From contig NZ_FQWK01000001.1 in assembly GCF_900129655.1 (NCBI RefSeq), positions 434,001 to 498,000 of the forward strand: a stretch of 64,000 nt of DNA, written 5' to 3'. Below, one piece after another: positions 45,131 through 53,832 of this stretch (the first letter of the stretch is position 1; every line of letters begins with the position of its first letter). Made by a program: the position numbers and the translations under genes. This DNA is from Bacteroides clarus YIT 12056 (GTDB taxonomy: Bacteria > Bacteroidota > Bacteroidia > Bacteroidales > Bacteroidaceae). The notes below the pieces were generated by a model that worked only from the letters and a program-made list of their open reading frames with translations, ran no database searches and was not told the origin of the DNA.

Positions 45131-45970
45131 GTGAAACTTGCTATCATAACCGGTGCAGACGGCGGTATGGGAACGGAAATAACGCGCGCTGTGGCTAAGG
45201 CCGGATATAAGATTATTATGGCTTGTTACCGTCCGGAAAAGGCGGAGAAGGTGAGGGAAATGTTGGTGCGAGATACGGGCAATCCGCATCTTGAGGTATT
45301 GGGCGTAGACTTGTCTTCGCTTGCGTCTGTGGCGGCTTTTGCCGAAACCGTTTTGAAACGTGGCGATGCTGTCAGTCTGCTGATGAATAATGCGGGGACG
45401 ATGGAAACGTGCCGCCGTATCACGGAGGATGGTTTGGAACGTACGGTAAGCGTTAATTATGTCGCTCCTTATTTATTGACACGCAAGCTTCTTCCTCTGA
45501 TGGGAGAGGGAAGCCGTATCGTTAATATGGTATCTTGTACCTATGCTGTCGGATGTCTCGACTTTCCCGATTTCTTTCTTCAGGGAAGGAAAGGAGGCTT
45601 CTGGCGTATTCCTGTGTACAGTAATACGAAACTGGCGCTGACTTTGTTTACTCTTAATCTGGCTGCCCGTCTTAAAGAAAAAGGTATTGTGGTTAATGCG
45701 GCTGACCCGGGCATTGTTTCCACCAATATCATAACGATGCACATGTGGTTCGACCCGTTGACGGATATTCTTTTCCGTCCTTTCATCCGTACTCCCAGTA
45801 AAGGGGCCGCAACGGCTGTTCATCTGCTGCTGGATGAGGATGCGGGAAAACGTACGGGTACTCTGAATGTAAGTTGCCGTCCGAAACCGCTTTCCGGAAA
45901 GTTCACCGACCATGTGCAGATGCAGGAGTTGTGGGACAGTACGGAGAGGATTGTGGAGAAGTGGTTATAA
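45131..45970 (+). CDS. Short-chain dehydrogenase (hydroxysteroid dehydrogenase candidate)
   Basis: Translation starts at GTG (45131), giving 279 residues. The Rossmann motif is T-G-A-D-G-G-M-G at residues 8-15, followed by MNNAG, and the catalytic Tyr-x-x-x-Lys is Y-S-N-T-K. The C-terminal region has ADPGIVSTNI. The retinol-dehydrogenase-like arrangement (Arg-Pro-Glu-Lys after beta-2) suggests NADP(H) preference. It is the third gene of the operon, 47 nt after the flavin oxidoreductase. A 3-beta-hydroxysteroid dehydrogenase role is suggested by analogy with bile-acid clusters; other ketone or alcohol substrates cannot be excluded. Confidence 0.82.
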   Translation: MKLAIITGADGGMGTEITRAVAKAGYKIIMACYRPEKAEKVREMLVRDTGNPHLEVLGVDLSSLASVAAFAETVLKRGDAVSLLMNNAGTMETCRRITEDGLERTVSVNYVAPYLLTRKLLPLMGEGSRIVNMVSCTYAVGCLDFPDFFLQGRKGGFWRIPVYSNTKLALTLFTLNLAARLKEKGIVVNAADPGIVSTNIITMHMWFDPLTDILFRPFIRTPSKGAATAVHLLLDEDAGKRTGTLNVSCRPKPLSGKFTDHVQMQELWDSTERIVEKWL

Positions 45971-46016
45971 TGCAAAAGGCGCAAGATTCCACTCTTGCGC
46001 CTTTTGCATTATATTT
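45968..46016. terminator. Bidirectional terminator between the SDR gene and pfkA
   Basis: A 19-bp perfect stem (45968-45986 with 45993-46011, core GGCGCAAGA / TCTTGCGCC) has a 6-nt loop. The left arm begins within the SDR stop codon. Short T/A-rich runs follow on both sides. Confidence 0.85.
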
Positions 46017-46028
46017 TACAGGTCTTTG

Positions 46029-47009
46029 TCAAATGGAAAGTGCTCTCAATACATTGACCAAGTCTTTCTTGATAGGCTTGTCGTTCTTGATGGCTTTTGT
46101 GAAAGGTACATAAACCACTTCATCATGGTCTATACCTATCATGACATTGCGCTGTCCTTCCATAATGGCATCTACTGCCGCCGCACCCAAACGGCTGGCA
46201 AGGATACGGTCGTGCGCTGTAGGACTGCCACCACGTTGTAGATGGCCGAGGATTGTAACACGTACGTCGTATTGAGGATATTCGTTTTTCACACGTTCGG
46301 CATAGTGCATGGCGCCGCCGGTTAATTCGCTTTCGGCAACGAGTACGATACTGCTGTTCTTGGATTTGCGGAAACCGTTCTTGATGAACTCTTCCAGTTG
46401 GTCTACTTCGGTGCTGAATTCCGGGATAATGGCTGCCTCTGCTCCGGATGCGATGGCGCCGTTCAGGGCGAGGAAACCGGCGTCACGTCCCATAACTTCA
46501 ACGAAGAAAAGACGTTCGTGTGAAGTTGCCGTATCGCGAATCTTGTCCACAGCACCCAGAATCGTATTCAAGGCGGTGTCATAGCCGATGGTTGTATCTG
46601 TGCCGTAAAGGTCGTTGTCGATTGTTCCCGGTAAGCCGATGCATGGTACATCGAATTCCTGCGCGAAGATACGTGCGCCTGTCAAAGAACCGTCTCCACC
46701 GATAACTACCAAGGCGTCAATGCCTTCTTTCTTCATGTTGTCGTATGCAATCTGACGCCCTTCGGGAGTGGTGAATTCCTTGCAACGCGCTGTTTTCAGG
46801 ATAGTACCGCCCAATTGGATGATATTGCTTACATTCTGGCTTTTGAATTCTTTGATTTCACCGGTTACCAAACCTTTGTAACCTCTATATATGCCTTTTA
46901 CTTGAAGTCCGTTGTAAATAGCTGCGCGTGTCACCGCACGAATCGCCGCATTCATTCCCGGAGCGTCACCGCCCGATGTTAAAATACCGATACACTTAAT
47001 TGTTCCCAT
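46029..47009 (-). CDS. pfkA: 6-phosphofructokinase
   Basis: PfkA phosphorylates fructose-6-phosphate with ATP. The 326-residue protein has the ATP-binding [10 protein letters not shown], the catalytic T-I-D-N-D region ([14 protein letters not shown]), GGDGSL and the substrate-binding [10 protein letters not shown] block. GGD at the ATP site is the ATP-dependent, not pyrophosphate-dependent, form. The protein is standard length for bacterial PfkA. It is monocistronic, with its own -7 element 47 nt upstream. Confidence 0.96.
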   Translation of the reverse strand: MGTIKCIGILTSGGDAPGMNAAIRAVTRAAIYNGLQVKGIYRGYKGLVTGEIKEFKSQNVSNIIQLGGTILKTARCKEFTTPEGRQIAYDNMKKEGIDALVVIGGDGSLTGARIFAQEFDVPCIGLPGTIDNDLYGTDTTIGYDTALNTILGAVDKIRDTATSHERLFFVEVMGRDAGFLALNGAIASGAEAAIIPEFSTEVDQLEEFIKNGFRKSKNSSIVLVAESELTGGAMHYAERVKNEYPQYDVRVTILGHLQRGGSPTAHDRILASRLGAAAVDAIMEGQRNVMIGIDHDEVVYVPFTKAIKNDKPIKKDLVNVLRALSI

Positions 47010-47056
47010 AACAATCTCCTTGTTTAGTGTTAATAATTACCTTGAAAATCTGCTGG

Positions 47057-47064
47057 CAAAGATA
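47057..47064 (-). promoter_or_regulatory. Probable -7 element of pfkA
   Basis: CAAAGATA on the plus strand reads TATCTTTG on the minus strand, 47 nt before the pfkA ATG. It lies just downstream of the ispH stop codon, implying that pfkA has its own promoter. No clear -33 TTTG is seen. Confidence 0.5.
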
Positions 47065-47075
47065 ACAAAAGCTTT

Positions 47076-47939
47076 TTAAATTCGTGATTTTATTGCCTTG
47101 GATATTTCTTCCATTAACCATTTGGGCGTGGAAGTCGCTCCACAGATGCCAATGGACTCTGCACCAATGAGTAACTGGTTGTCTATCTCTTCTGCACTGT
47201 CAATCAGATGTGAGTTCGGATTGACTTTCTTGCATTCGTTGAACAGGATTTTTCCATTGGAACTTTTCTTTCCGCTGACAAAAAACACCAAGTCGTGGGA
47301 AGCGGCGAATTTTCGGATATGAGGAATGCGGTTGGCAACTTGCCTGCATATGGTATCGTAATATTCGAAAGTAACGTCCGGAGATATATGTTCCTTTATA
47401 TATTCCACTATCTTTTGGAACTCATCCAGTGATTTGGTGGTTTGGGAATAAAGACGGATGCTCTTGCTGAAATTTAAGCTTTTGGCTTCTTCAAGTTTTT
47501 CGATAACGATTGCTTTCCCTGTGGTTTGCCCTACCAATCCCAGTACCTCGGCATGCCCGTTTTTCCCGTATATGACGATTTGTTTTTCTTCATTATCTTC
47601 CTGAGTGTACTCCTGCTTGATTTTCTTTTGCAAGCGAAGAACTACCGGACAGGTGGCGTCGATTATTTCAATATTGTTACGTTTAGCGGTTATGTAGGTT
47701 TCGGGGGGCTCACCATGTGCCCGTAATAATACTTTAGCGTCGTGCAGGTGATTGAACTCCTCATGGTTGATGGTGATCAGCCCCATTGCTTTCAAACGTT
47801 CCACTTCACGGCTGTTATGTACAATGTCTCCCAAACAGTATAATGTTCCGCCTTTGGCCAATTCTTCTTCCGCTTTATTGATTGCGGTAACTACTCCGAA
47901 GCAGAAACCGGAACCTTCATCTATTTCAACTTTTGCCAT
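47076..47939 (-). CDS. ispH: 4-hydroxy-3-methylbut-2-enyl diphosphate reductase
   Basis: IspH performs the last step of the MEP isoprenoid pathway, giving IPP and DMAPP. The 287-residue protein has the three cluster cysteines in SGFCFGV, DATCPVV and GICGATSTPKWL, and conserved His residues in HNSREV and LRAHGEP. It is 16 nt downstream of cmk on the same strand, so the two form an operon. The cytoplasmic enzyme fits with the polyprenyl synthase gene located nearby at 49678. Confidence 0.96.
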   Translation of the reverse strand: MAKVEIDEGSGFCFGVVTAINKAEEELAKGGTLYCLGDIVHNSREVERLKAMGLITINHEEFNHLHDAKVLLRAHGEPPETYITAKRNNIEIIDATCPVVLRLQKKIKQEYTQEDNEEKQIVIYGKNGHAEVLGLVGQTTGKAIVIEKLEEAKSLNFSKSIRLYSQTTKSLDEFQKIVEYIKEHISPDVTFEYYDTICRQVANRIPHIRKFAASHDLVFFVSGKKSSNGKILFNECKKVNPNSHLIDSAEEIDNQLLIGAESIGICGATSTPKWLMEEISKAIKSRI

Positions 47940-47955
47940 ATTGCAGGTTTTAGGA

Positions 47956-48645
47956 TTATGATTTGCAAACCTTGTCGAATTGCTCGGCCAGCCATTCTTT
48001 TTGTTGAGAAATGGTCATGTGACTATTGTCCAGCAACAGCGCGTCATCGGCTTTGCGAAGCGGACTTACTTCTCTATTCTGGTCTATATAATCCCGTTGT
48101 CTCACATTTTCCAGAATTTCATCGAAACCTGCCTCTTCTCCTTTGGCTTTTAGCTCATCGTATCTGCGCTGTGCACGGATTTCGGGGGAGGCCGTTACAA
48201 AAATCTTAAGTTCGGCATCCGGAAATACGGTTGTGCCGATGTCGCGGCCGTCCATTACAATACCTTTGGCCTTTCCCATCGCCTGCTGCCGGGCCACCAT
48301 CGCTTCACGTACAAAGTCGAGAGCGGCAATGGGGCTGACGCGGGAAGACACTTCCATTGTACGAATCTTTTTTTCTACATTGGCTCCGTTCAGATATGTG
48401 TCCGGGCGTCCCGTCTCCGGGTTCAGTTGGAAAGATATATGAATATCCTTAATTTGCTTTTTCAGTTTCTCCGTATCGATGTCGTTACCTGTGAATATAC
48501 CGTTCTCTATACTATATAAAGTAACGGCACGATACATGGCTCCGCTGTCTATGTAAATATAACCTATTTCACGGGCAAGGTCTTTGGCCATGGTACTTTT
48601 TCCGCATGATGAAAAGCCGTCGATTGCGATTGTTATCTTTTTCAT
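47956..48645 (-). CDS. cmk: Cytidylate kinase
   Basis: The 229-residue P-loop kinase phosphorylates CMP and dCMP. It has an N-terminal [11 protein letters not shown] motif (residues 8-18), [10 protein letters not shown] and the [18 protein letters not shown] block. It is the first gene of the cmk-ispH operon. The CAAAGATA at 48726-48733 is a probable -7 element (TATCTTTG on the minus strand). Confidence 0.96.
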   Translation of the reverse strand: MKKITIAIDGFSSCGKSTMAKDLAREIGYIYIDSGAMYRAVTLYSIENGIFTGNDIDTEKLKKQIKDIHISFQLNPETGRPDTYLNGANVEKKIRTMEVSSRVSPIAALDFVREAMVARQQAMGKAKGIVMDGRDIGTTVFPDAELKIFVTASPEIRAQRRYDELKAKGEEAGFDEILENVRQRDYIDQNREVSPLRKADDALLLDNSHMTISQQKEWLAEQFDKVCKS

Positions 48646-48725
48646 ATGAAATGATTTTATACTATATTTATATAGAAAAACTCTTCCTTATAGAAAATTT
48701 TGAATGTTTCATCTAAAATTCTTGC

Positions 48726-48733
48726 CAAAGATA
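48726..48733 (-). promoter_or_regulatory. Probable -7 element of cmk
   Basis: TATCTTTG on the minus strand, 80 nt before the cmk ATG. No clear -33 TTTG is present at the usual distance. Confidence 0.45.
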
Positions 48734-48868
48734 CGGTATTTTTAAAATATCTCGTTACATTTGTGGCACAAAAGCTGATGAGGGCTTTTGAAGAATTAAA
48801 AAAATGAAAATGCACTGCTTATTGTGTAAAAAAACACAGCTAAGCAAGAACAATCGTGGGAAAAGTAC

Positions 48869-48876
48869 TATATTTG
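48869..48876 (+). promoter_or_regulatory. Probable -7 element of the tonB gene
   Basis: TATATTTG lies 37 nt before the ATG at 48913. The -33 region is not clear. Confidence 0.5.
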
Positions 48877-48912
48877 CCACAAATGAGAAACACTAAAATT
48901 ATATTATAAATT

Positions 48913-49599
48913 ATGGAAATTAAAAAGACACCTAAGGCAGACTTGGAGAACAAAAAGTCAACTTGGCTGCTCGTCGGTTACGTGATTGTGCTCGCGTTTA
49001 TGTTCATCGCATTCGAATGGACCAAACGTGATATCAAGATTGATACGAGCCAGGCTATTACCGACCTTGTATTTGAAGAGGAAATCATTCCTATTACGGA
49101 ACAACCCGAGCAGGTAGCTCCTCCCCCTCCCGAAGCTCCTTCGATTGCAGAAACTTTGACAATCGTGGATGATGATGCCGATGTGGAAGAAACTACTATC
49201 GCTACATCCGAGGAAACCAATCAGGCTGTAGAAATCAAGTATGTTCCCGTAGCTGTTGAAGAGGAAGAACCGGAAGAACAGACTATCTTCGAGGTAGTAG
49301 AGCAGATGCCGGAATTCCCTAACGGTGGCATGGCTGGCTTGATGCAGTATTTGAGCAAGAATATCAAATATCCTACTATCGCTCAGGAAAACGGAACTCA
49401 AGGCCGTGTAACCGTACAGTTCGTTGTTAACAGAGACGGTAGTATCGTAGATGCTAAAGTGCTTAGAGGTGTTGACCCGTATTTGGATAAGGAAGCTATC
49501 CGCGTGATTAGCTCAATGCCGAAATGGAAACCGGGCATGCAACGTGGTAAGGCAGTACGTGTGAAGTATACGGTGCCTGTAATGTTCCGATTGCAGTAA
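48913..49599 (+). CDS. tonB: TonB-like energy transducer
   Basis: The 228-residue protein has a short cytoplasmic N-terminus (about 16 residues), one membrane helix (WLLVGYVIVLAFMFIAFEW), a Pro/Glu-rich periplasmic segment with PPPPEAPS, and a C-terminal TonB domain with MPEFPNGGMAGLMQYLSKNIKYP, GRVTVQFVVNRDGSIVDAKVLRGVDPYLDKEAIRVISSMPKWKPG. The TonB domain contacts outer-membrane receptors and passes energy from the ExbB/ExbD motor encoded at 52.5-54.9 kb. It is monocistronic with an intrinsic terminator. Confidence 0.92.
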   Translation: MEIKKTPKADLENKKSTWLLVGYVIVLAFMFIAFEWTKRDIKIDTSQAITDLVFEEEIIPITEQPEQVAPPPPEAPSIAETLTIVDDDADVEETTIATSEETNQAVEIKYVPVAVEEEEPEEQTIFEVVEQMPEFPNGGMAGLMQYLSKNIKYPTIAQENGTQGRVTVQFVVNRDGSIVDAKVLRGVDPYLDKEAIRVISSMPKWKPGMQRGKAVRVKYTVPVMFRLQ

Positions 49600-49617
49600 T
49601 AAAATTATTTATAGCGT

Positions 49618-49647
49618 AAAGAGGCTGCCTAAAAGCAGCCTCTTTTC
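49618..49647 (+). terminator. Terminator after tonB
   Basis: AAAGAGGCTGC (49618-49628) pairs with GCAGCCTCTTT (49635-49645) around a 6-nt loop, followed by TTTT overlapping the right arm. Confidence 0.88.
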
Positions 49648-49677
49648 ATTCTCCACCACTCCTAAATTGAAATACTT

Positions 49678-50652
49678 ATGTTTACAGCTTCCGAGCTTCT
49701 CGAAAAAATAAATTCTCATATTGCGGATTTGCGATTTGTTCGCAGCCCGAAGGGCTTGTATGATCCTATCACCTATGTTTTGTCAATGGGTGGGAAAAGA
49801 ATTCGTCCCGTACTGATGTTGATGGCTTATAATCTTTATAAGGAGAATGTTGAACCTGCGTTCTCATCGGCAACAGGTATTGAAGTATATCATAATTATA
49901 CATTATTACATGATGACTTGATGGATCGTGCCGATAAACGTCGTGGAAAAGAAACCGTACATAAGGTATGGAATGATAATGCGGCTATTCTTTCGGGGGA
50001 TGCAATGTTGGTATTGGCCTATCAGTTCATGGCGCAGTGTCCGGTAAAGCATTTGAAAGAAGTAATGGATTTATTCAGTTTGACTGCATTTGAAATATGC
50101 GAAGGACAGCAAATGGATATGGAGTTTGAACAACGGAATGATGTAAAAGAGGAGGAATATCTGGAGATGATTCGCCTGAAAACATCCGTGTTGTTGGCTG
50201 CGAGCTTGAAAATCGGCGCATTGTTGGGAGGAGCTTCTGCGGATGACGCGGCACGTTTGTATGATTTCGGAATGAATATGGGAGTGGCTTTTCAGCTGAA
50301 AGATGACTTGTTGGATGTGTACGGTGATGCTGCTGTCTTTGGGAAAAATATCGGTGGAGATATTCTGTGCAATAAGAAAACCTATATGTTGATTAAAGCT
50401 TTGGAGCATGCGAGTCAGGAGCAGGCAAGCCGGTTACAACACTGGATAACTGTTGTGGATTTTAATCCGGCCGAGAAGATTACAGCTGTAACCGATTTGT
50501 ATAATCAGATAGGGGTTAAAACTCTTTGTGAGAATAAAATAACGGAATACAGCAATAGGGCGATGGATAGTCTGGTGGCTGTGAATGTAGCGGATGAAAA
50601 GAAAAAAGAGCTTGAGAAGCTTATAAAAGAGCTGATGTACCGGGAAGTGTAA
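49678..50652 (+). CDS. Polyprenyl (trans-prenyl) diphosphate synthase
   Basis: The 324-residue all-helical enzyme extends isoprenoid diphosphates by adding IPP. The first Asp-rich motif is H-D-D-L-M-D (near residues 78-83) and the second is K-D-D-L-L-D-V near residue 205. RIRP is near the N-terminus and GKETVHK follows the first motif. The protein fits long-chain (octaprenyl/solanesyl-like) synthases that make the menaquinone side chain, but product length is not readable from sequence. It is the first gene of a group with an unknown gene and tatD. Confidence 0.9.
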   Translation: MFTASELLEKINSHIADLRFVRSPKGLYDPITYVLSMGGKRIRPVLMLMAYNLYKENVEPAFSSATGIEVYHNYTLLHDDLMDRADKRRGKETVHKVWNDNAAILSGDAMLVLAYQFMAQCPVKHLKEVMDLFSLTAFEICEGQQMDMEFEQRNDVKEEEYLEMIRLKTSVLLAASLKIGALLGGASADDAARLYDFGMNMGVAFQLKDDLLDVYGDAAVFGKNIGGDILCNKKTYMLIKALEHASQEQASRLQHWITVVDFNPAEKITAVTDLYNQIGVKTLCENKITEYSNRAMDSLVAVNVADEKKKELEKLIKELMYREV

Positions 50653-50674
50653 CTGATATTAATCCGATTAGCAA

Positions 50675-51388
50675 ATGCCTTATAGGAGATTACCAAATAC
50701 AGACCAAGCAAGAATACGGGCGTTAAAGGCCGTAGTTGCGAAAGGTGATATATATAACGTATATGATTTGGCAGTGTCTTTAAAGACTCTTACGGATGCC
50801 CGGAACTTCTTGATGAAATTTGAAGCTGCACAGGCTTATTATGCGGAATGTTTTGAACGTCAGGCAAAGGCGGGACGTAAGCATCAGTCGAATGTAAAGA
50901 TTGCCCGTCTTTATATTTCGCATTTCATTCAAGTCCTGAACCTGGCCGTGATTCGTTCGGAAGTGCGTACCGCTCATAAAGAATATTACGGATTGGATAT
51001 TAAAAATCATAGTGTTCCGGATTTATCTACAGAGACAGCTTTGGCGGAATGGGGACGTAAGGTCGTTGACGGTGAGAATAGACGTACTTCTCAAGGGGGG
51101 ATTCCTATCTATAATCCTACCATTGCTAAAGTCAGAGTTCATTATGATATTTTTATGGAGAGTTATGAGAAACAGAAGAATTTGCAGGCTTTGACAGCTC
51201 GCAGTCTGGAAACTCTTGCTTCCATGCGAGACGAGGCCGATACTCTGATTTTAGATATCTGGAATCAGGTAGAACGGAAGTATGCCGAGGTGATGCCGAA
51301 TGAAAAACGCTTGGATTTGTGTCGCGGCTATGGTTTGATTTATTATTACCGTACCGGTGAAAAAACGAAAGAAGAGATAGCGAAATGA
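50675..51388 (+). CDS. Conserved hypothetical protein, helical
   Basis: The 237-residue protein has no signal peptide or membrane segment and is predicted to be mostly helical (MPYRRLPNTDQARIRALKAVVAKGDIY, then AARNFLMKFEAAQAYY-like helices and YNPTIAKVRVHYDIF). I recognise no known fold. It is flanked by polyprenyl synthase (23 nt upstream) and tatD, whose ATG overlaps its TGA by 4 nt, so it is probably translated together with tatD. Role unknown. Confidence 0.75.
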   Translation: MPYRRLPNTDQARIRALKAVVAKGDIYNVYDLAVSLKTLTDARNFLMKFEAAQAYYAECFERQAKAGRKHQSNVKIARLYISHFIQVLNLAVIRSEVRTAHKEYYGLDIKNHSVPDLSTETALAEWGRKVVDGENRRTSQGGIPIYNPTIAKVRVHYDIFMESYEKQKNLQALTARSLETLASMRDEADTLILDIWNQVERKYAEVMPNEKRLDLCRGYGLIYYYRTGEKTKEEIAK

Positions 51389-52164
51389 GGTTAGTAGATT
51401 CACATTCCCACCTTTTTCTGGAAGAATTTCAATCTGATTTGCCGCAAGTAATGGAGCGTGCTCAGGCAGCGGGAGTAAGTCATATCTTTATGCCTAATAT
51501 CGATAGTACGACCATAGAGCCGATGCTTCGTGTTTGTTCGGACTATAAAGGTTATTGTTACCCGATGATGGGATTGCATCCGACATCTGTGAATGCCGAT
51601 TATGAGAAAGAATTGGCCGTTGTGTCCGAATATTTGGTAATGCCGAACGACTATGTGGCAATTGGTGAAATCGGAATGGATCTGTATTGGGATAAAACAT
51701 TTTTGAAGGAACAACAAATCGTTTTTGAGCAGCAGATACAATGGGCCTTGGAGTATAAGTTACCTATAGTCATTCATTGTCGTGAGGCATTCGATTATAT
51801 ATATAATGTGTTGAAACCTTATAAGGCCTCTCCTTTGGCAGGCGTCTTTCATAGCTTTACGGGAACATTGGAGGAGGCCCTTCGGATATTGGAGTTTTCT
51901 AATTTCTTTATTGGTGTCAATGGTGTGGTAACATTCAAAAAATCGGGCTTACCGGAAGTTTTGCGAAATATTCCTTTGGAACGGATTGTTCTCGAAACCG
52001 ATTCTCCCTATCTTACTCCTGTGCCGAATCGGGGGAAGAGAAACGAGAGCGCAAATGTAAAGGATACTCTGTTAAAAGTAGCGGAAATATACGGTAAGTC
52101 GCCTGAGGAAGTAGGTTGTATCACTTCTGAAAATGCCTTAAAAGTGTTTGGAATACTCAAATAA
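51385..52164 (+). CDS. tatD: TatD family metal-dependent hydrolase
   Basis: The 259-residue TIM-barrel protein belongs to the TatD-type DNase family. Metal ligands are visible in D-S-H-S-H (residues 4-8), GEIGMDLYWD, VIHCREA, GVFHSFTG and ETDSPYLTPVPNRGKRNE. Members act as 3'-5' exonucleases in DNA repair. It overlaps the upstream hypothetical gene by 4 nt (ATGA). Confidence 0.93.
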   Translation: MRLVDSHSHLFLEEFQSDLPQVMERAQAAGVSHIFMPNIDSTTIEPMLRVCSDYKGYCYPMMGLHPTSVNADYEKELAVVSEYLVMPNDYVAIGEIGMDLYWDKTFLKEQQIVFEQQIQWALEYKLPIVIHCREAFDYIYNVLKPYKASPLAGVFHSFTGTLEEALRILEFSNFFIGVNGVVTFKKSGLPEVLRNIPLERIVLETDSPYLTPVPNRGKRNESANVKDTLLKVAEIYGKSPEEVGCITSENALKVFGILK

Positions 52165-52326
52165 CGTTCCAAAGATTTTAAAGTTTATTAATTTTGAGAT
52201 TTTATTGAGGATAAAACTTTGAGAATGCTGTGGAAGAACAAAAAAAAGAATACATTTGTAGCTGAAAACGCTTGTGGTTCGCATTTTTTTTGTAATTTGC
52301 ACCCGATTTCAAGGAAGGCGTAGATT

Positions 52327-52414
52327 GGAGAGATGCTCGAGTGGTTGAAGAGGCACGCCTGGAAAGCGTGTATACTCCTAAAGGGTATCCGGGGTTCGAA
52401 TCCCCGTCTCTCCG
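52327..52414 (+). tRNA. tRNA-Ser (GGA)
   Basis: The 88-nt tRNA has acceptor stem GGAGAGA (52327-52333) pairing with TCTCTCC (52407-52413) and discriminator G at 52414. The anticodon stem CACGC / GCGTG flanks the loop CTGGAAA, so the anticodon is GGA (52361-52363), reading UCC and UCU. The long variable arm (ACTCC / GGGT) is typical of serine tRNA. The T arm contains GGTTCGAATCC. CCA is not encoded. It lies 79 nt before exbB. Confidence 0.97.
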
Positions 52415-52493
52415 CAAGATTTAAGATAAGAGAAAAACAATAAATAAACATAATAAGTAATTTAATTAATTAATCTTAAAAATTAGACACACA

Positions 52494-53306
52494 ATGAAAA
52501 AGTTATTTGCAATTGTTGCTGTGATGGGAGTCTTAACATTTGGCTCAACTCAACTTGCTCAGGCTCAAGATGCTCCTGCTGCTGAACAAACAGAACAAGC
52601 TGCTCCCGCAGCACAAGCAGCTCCTGCTGACGAAGCTGCAGCTCCTGCTGTTGTAGCTGAAGAGGGCGGTATTCACAAAGAAATCAAGACTAAATTTATT
52701 GAAGGTACTGCATCTTTCATGAGTTTGGTTGCTATCGCATTGGTTATCGGTCTTGCTTTCTGTATTGAACGTATCATTTATTTGAGCTTGGCTGAAATCA
52801 ACACTAAGAAATTTATGGCTGCTATTGAAGCTGCTTTGGAAAAAGGTGACGTTGAAGCTGCCAAAGACATTGCGCGCAGCACAAGAGGTCCTATCGCTTC
52901 TATCTATTATCAAGGTTTGATGAGAATCGACCAAGGTATCGATGTTGTTGAAAAATCAGTTGTTTCTTACGGTGGTGTACAAGCCGGTTATCTGGAAAAA
53001 GGCTGTTCTTGGATCACGCTGTTTATCGCAATGGCTCCGTCATTAGGATTCTTGGGTACTGTAATCGGTATGGTGCAGGCATTTGATAAGATTCAACAAG
53101 TAGGTGATATCTCTCCGACGGTTGTTGCAGGCGGTATGAAAGTTGCCTTGATTACAACTATCTTCGGTTTGATCGTTGCTTTGATTCTGCAGGTATTCTA
53201 TAACTATATCTTGTCTAAGATCGAAGCTTTGACCAGCGAAATGGAAGATTCTTCTATCTCTCTGTTGGATATGGTTATCAAATATGACTTGAAATACAAA
53301 AAATAA
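52494..53306 (+). CDS. exbB: MotA/TolQ/ExbB proton channel family protein
   Basis: ExbB is the pentameric part of the proton-driven motor that powers TonB. The 270-residue protein starts with a signal peptide and then an Ala/Pro/Glu-rich segment (about residues 22-60). The membrane-channel domain follows, with FMSLVAIALVIGLAFC, IALFIAMAPSLGFLGTVIGMVQAFDKIQ-like TolQ signature and GGMKVALITTIFGLIVALILQ. The N-terminal APE-rich segment is outside the usual core and frequent in Bacteroidetes ExbB. It is the first of four genes: exbB, a small membrane protein, exbD and exbD. Confidence 0.9.
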   Translation: MKKLFAIVAVMGVLTFGSTQLAQAQDAPAAEQTEQAAPAAQAAPADEAAAPAVVAEEGGIHKEIKTKFIEGTASFMSLVAIALVIGLAFCIERIIYLSLAEINTKKFMAAIEAALEKGDVEAAKDIARSTRGPIASIYYQGLMRIDQGIDVVEKSVVSYGGVQAGYLEKGCSWITLFIAMAPSLGFLGTVIGMVQAFDKIQQVGDISPTVVAGGMKVALITTIFGLIVALILQVFYNYILSKIEALTSEMEDSSISLLDMVIKYDLKYKK

Positions 53307-53311
53307 GTAAA

Positions 53312-53797
53312 ATGGCTAAGTTATCATATAAAGTATCATACTACGTACTGTACGTAATGTTCGCTGCCATCTTGGTAGTGTTGGGCTTATTCTACTTCGG
53401 TGGAGATGCTCAAGGCGATGCAGTACTTATGAGCGTTGACTCTGAAATGTGGCAACCTGCCCAAACTGATGCCTTGATCTATTTGATGTATGGCCTGTTT
53501 GGTATAGCTGTCGTTGCTACAGTGGCTGCTTTCCTGTTCCAATTCGGAACTGCCTTGAAAGATAATCCCGGAACTGCATTAAAGTCTTTAATCGGTGTAA
53601 TCGTATTGGTTGCTGTTGTTGTTATAGCATGGGCTATGGGTAGTGAAGAACCTCTCAATATCCCGGGTTATGATGGTACAGACAATGTTCCGTTCTGGTT
53701 GAAGATAACTGATATGTTCCTTTATTCTATCTATATTTTGTTTGCGGCAACAGTGCTTGCAATCATCTTTAGTAGCATTAAGAAGAAATTATCATAA
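53312..53797 (+). CDS. Small membrane protein of the exbB/exbD operon
   Basis: The 161-residue protein has about four hydrophobic segments (YYVLYVMFAAILVVLGLFYF, LIYLMYGLFGIAVVATVAAFLF, LIGVIVLVAVVVIAWAMG, and a C-terminal YSIYILFAATVLAIIF). It lies between exbB (5 nt) and the first exbD (35 nt). I recognise no family name. Position suggests a role in the TonB-energising complex or its assembly, but this is inference. Confidence 0.8.
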   Translation: MAKLSYKVSYYVLYVMFAAILVVLGLFYFGGDAQGDAVLMSVDSEMWQPAQTDALIYLMYGLFGIAVVATVAAFLFQFGTALKDNPGTALKSLIGVIVLVAVVVIAWAMGSEEPLNIPGYDGTDNVPFWLKITDMFLYSIYILFAATVLAIIFSSIKKKLS

Positions 53798-53832
53798 TCA
53801 ATTGAGATAACTCAATTTAAAGAGTAATTACA

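Noticed and set aside
52251-52325. Consensus promoter for tRNA-Ser
   Set aside because: TAATTTG near 52290 is one base short of the -7 consensus and the -33 is unclear, so I did not list it.
52188-52451. Minus-strand frame with an RRGFEPRIP segment
   Set aside because: It is the antisense of tRNA-Ser; this GFEPR string is a well-known artefact of reading across a tRNA T arm.
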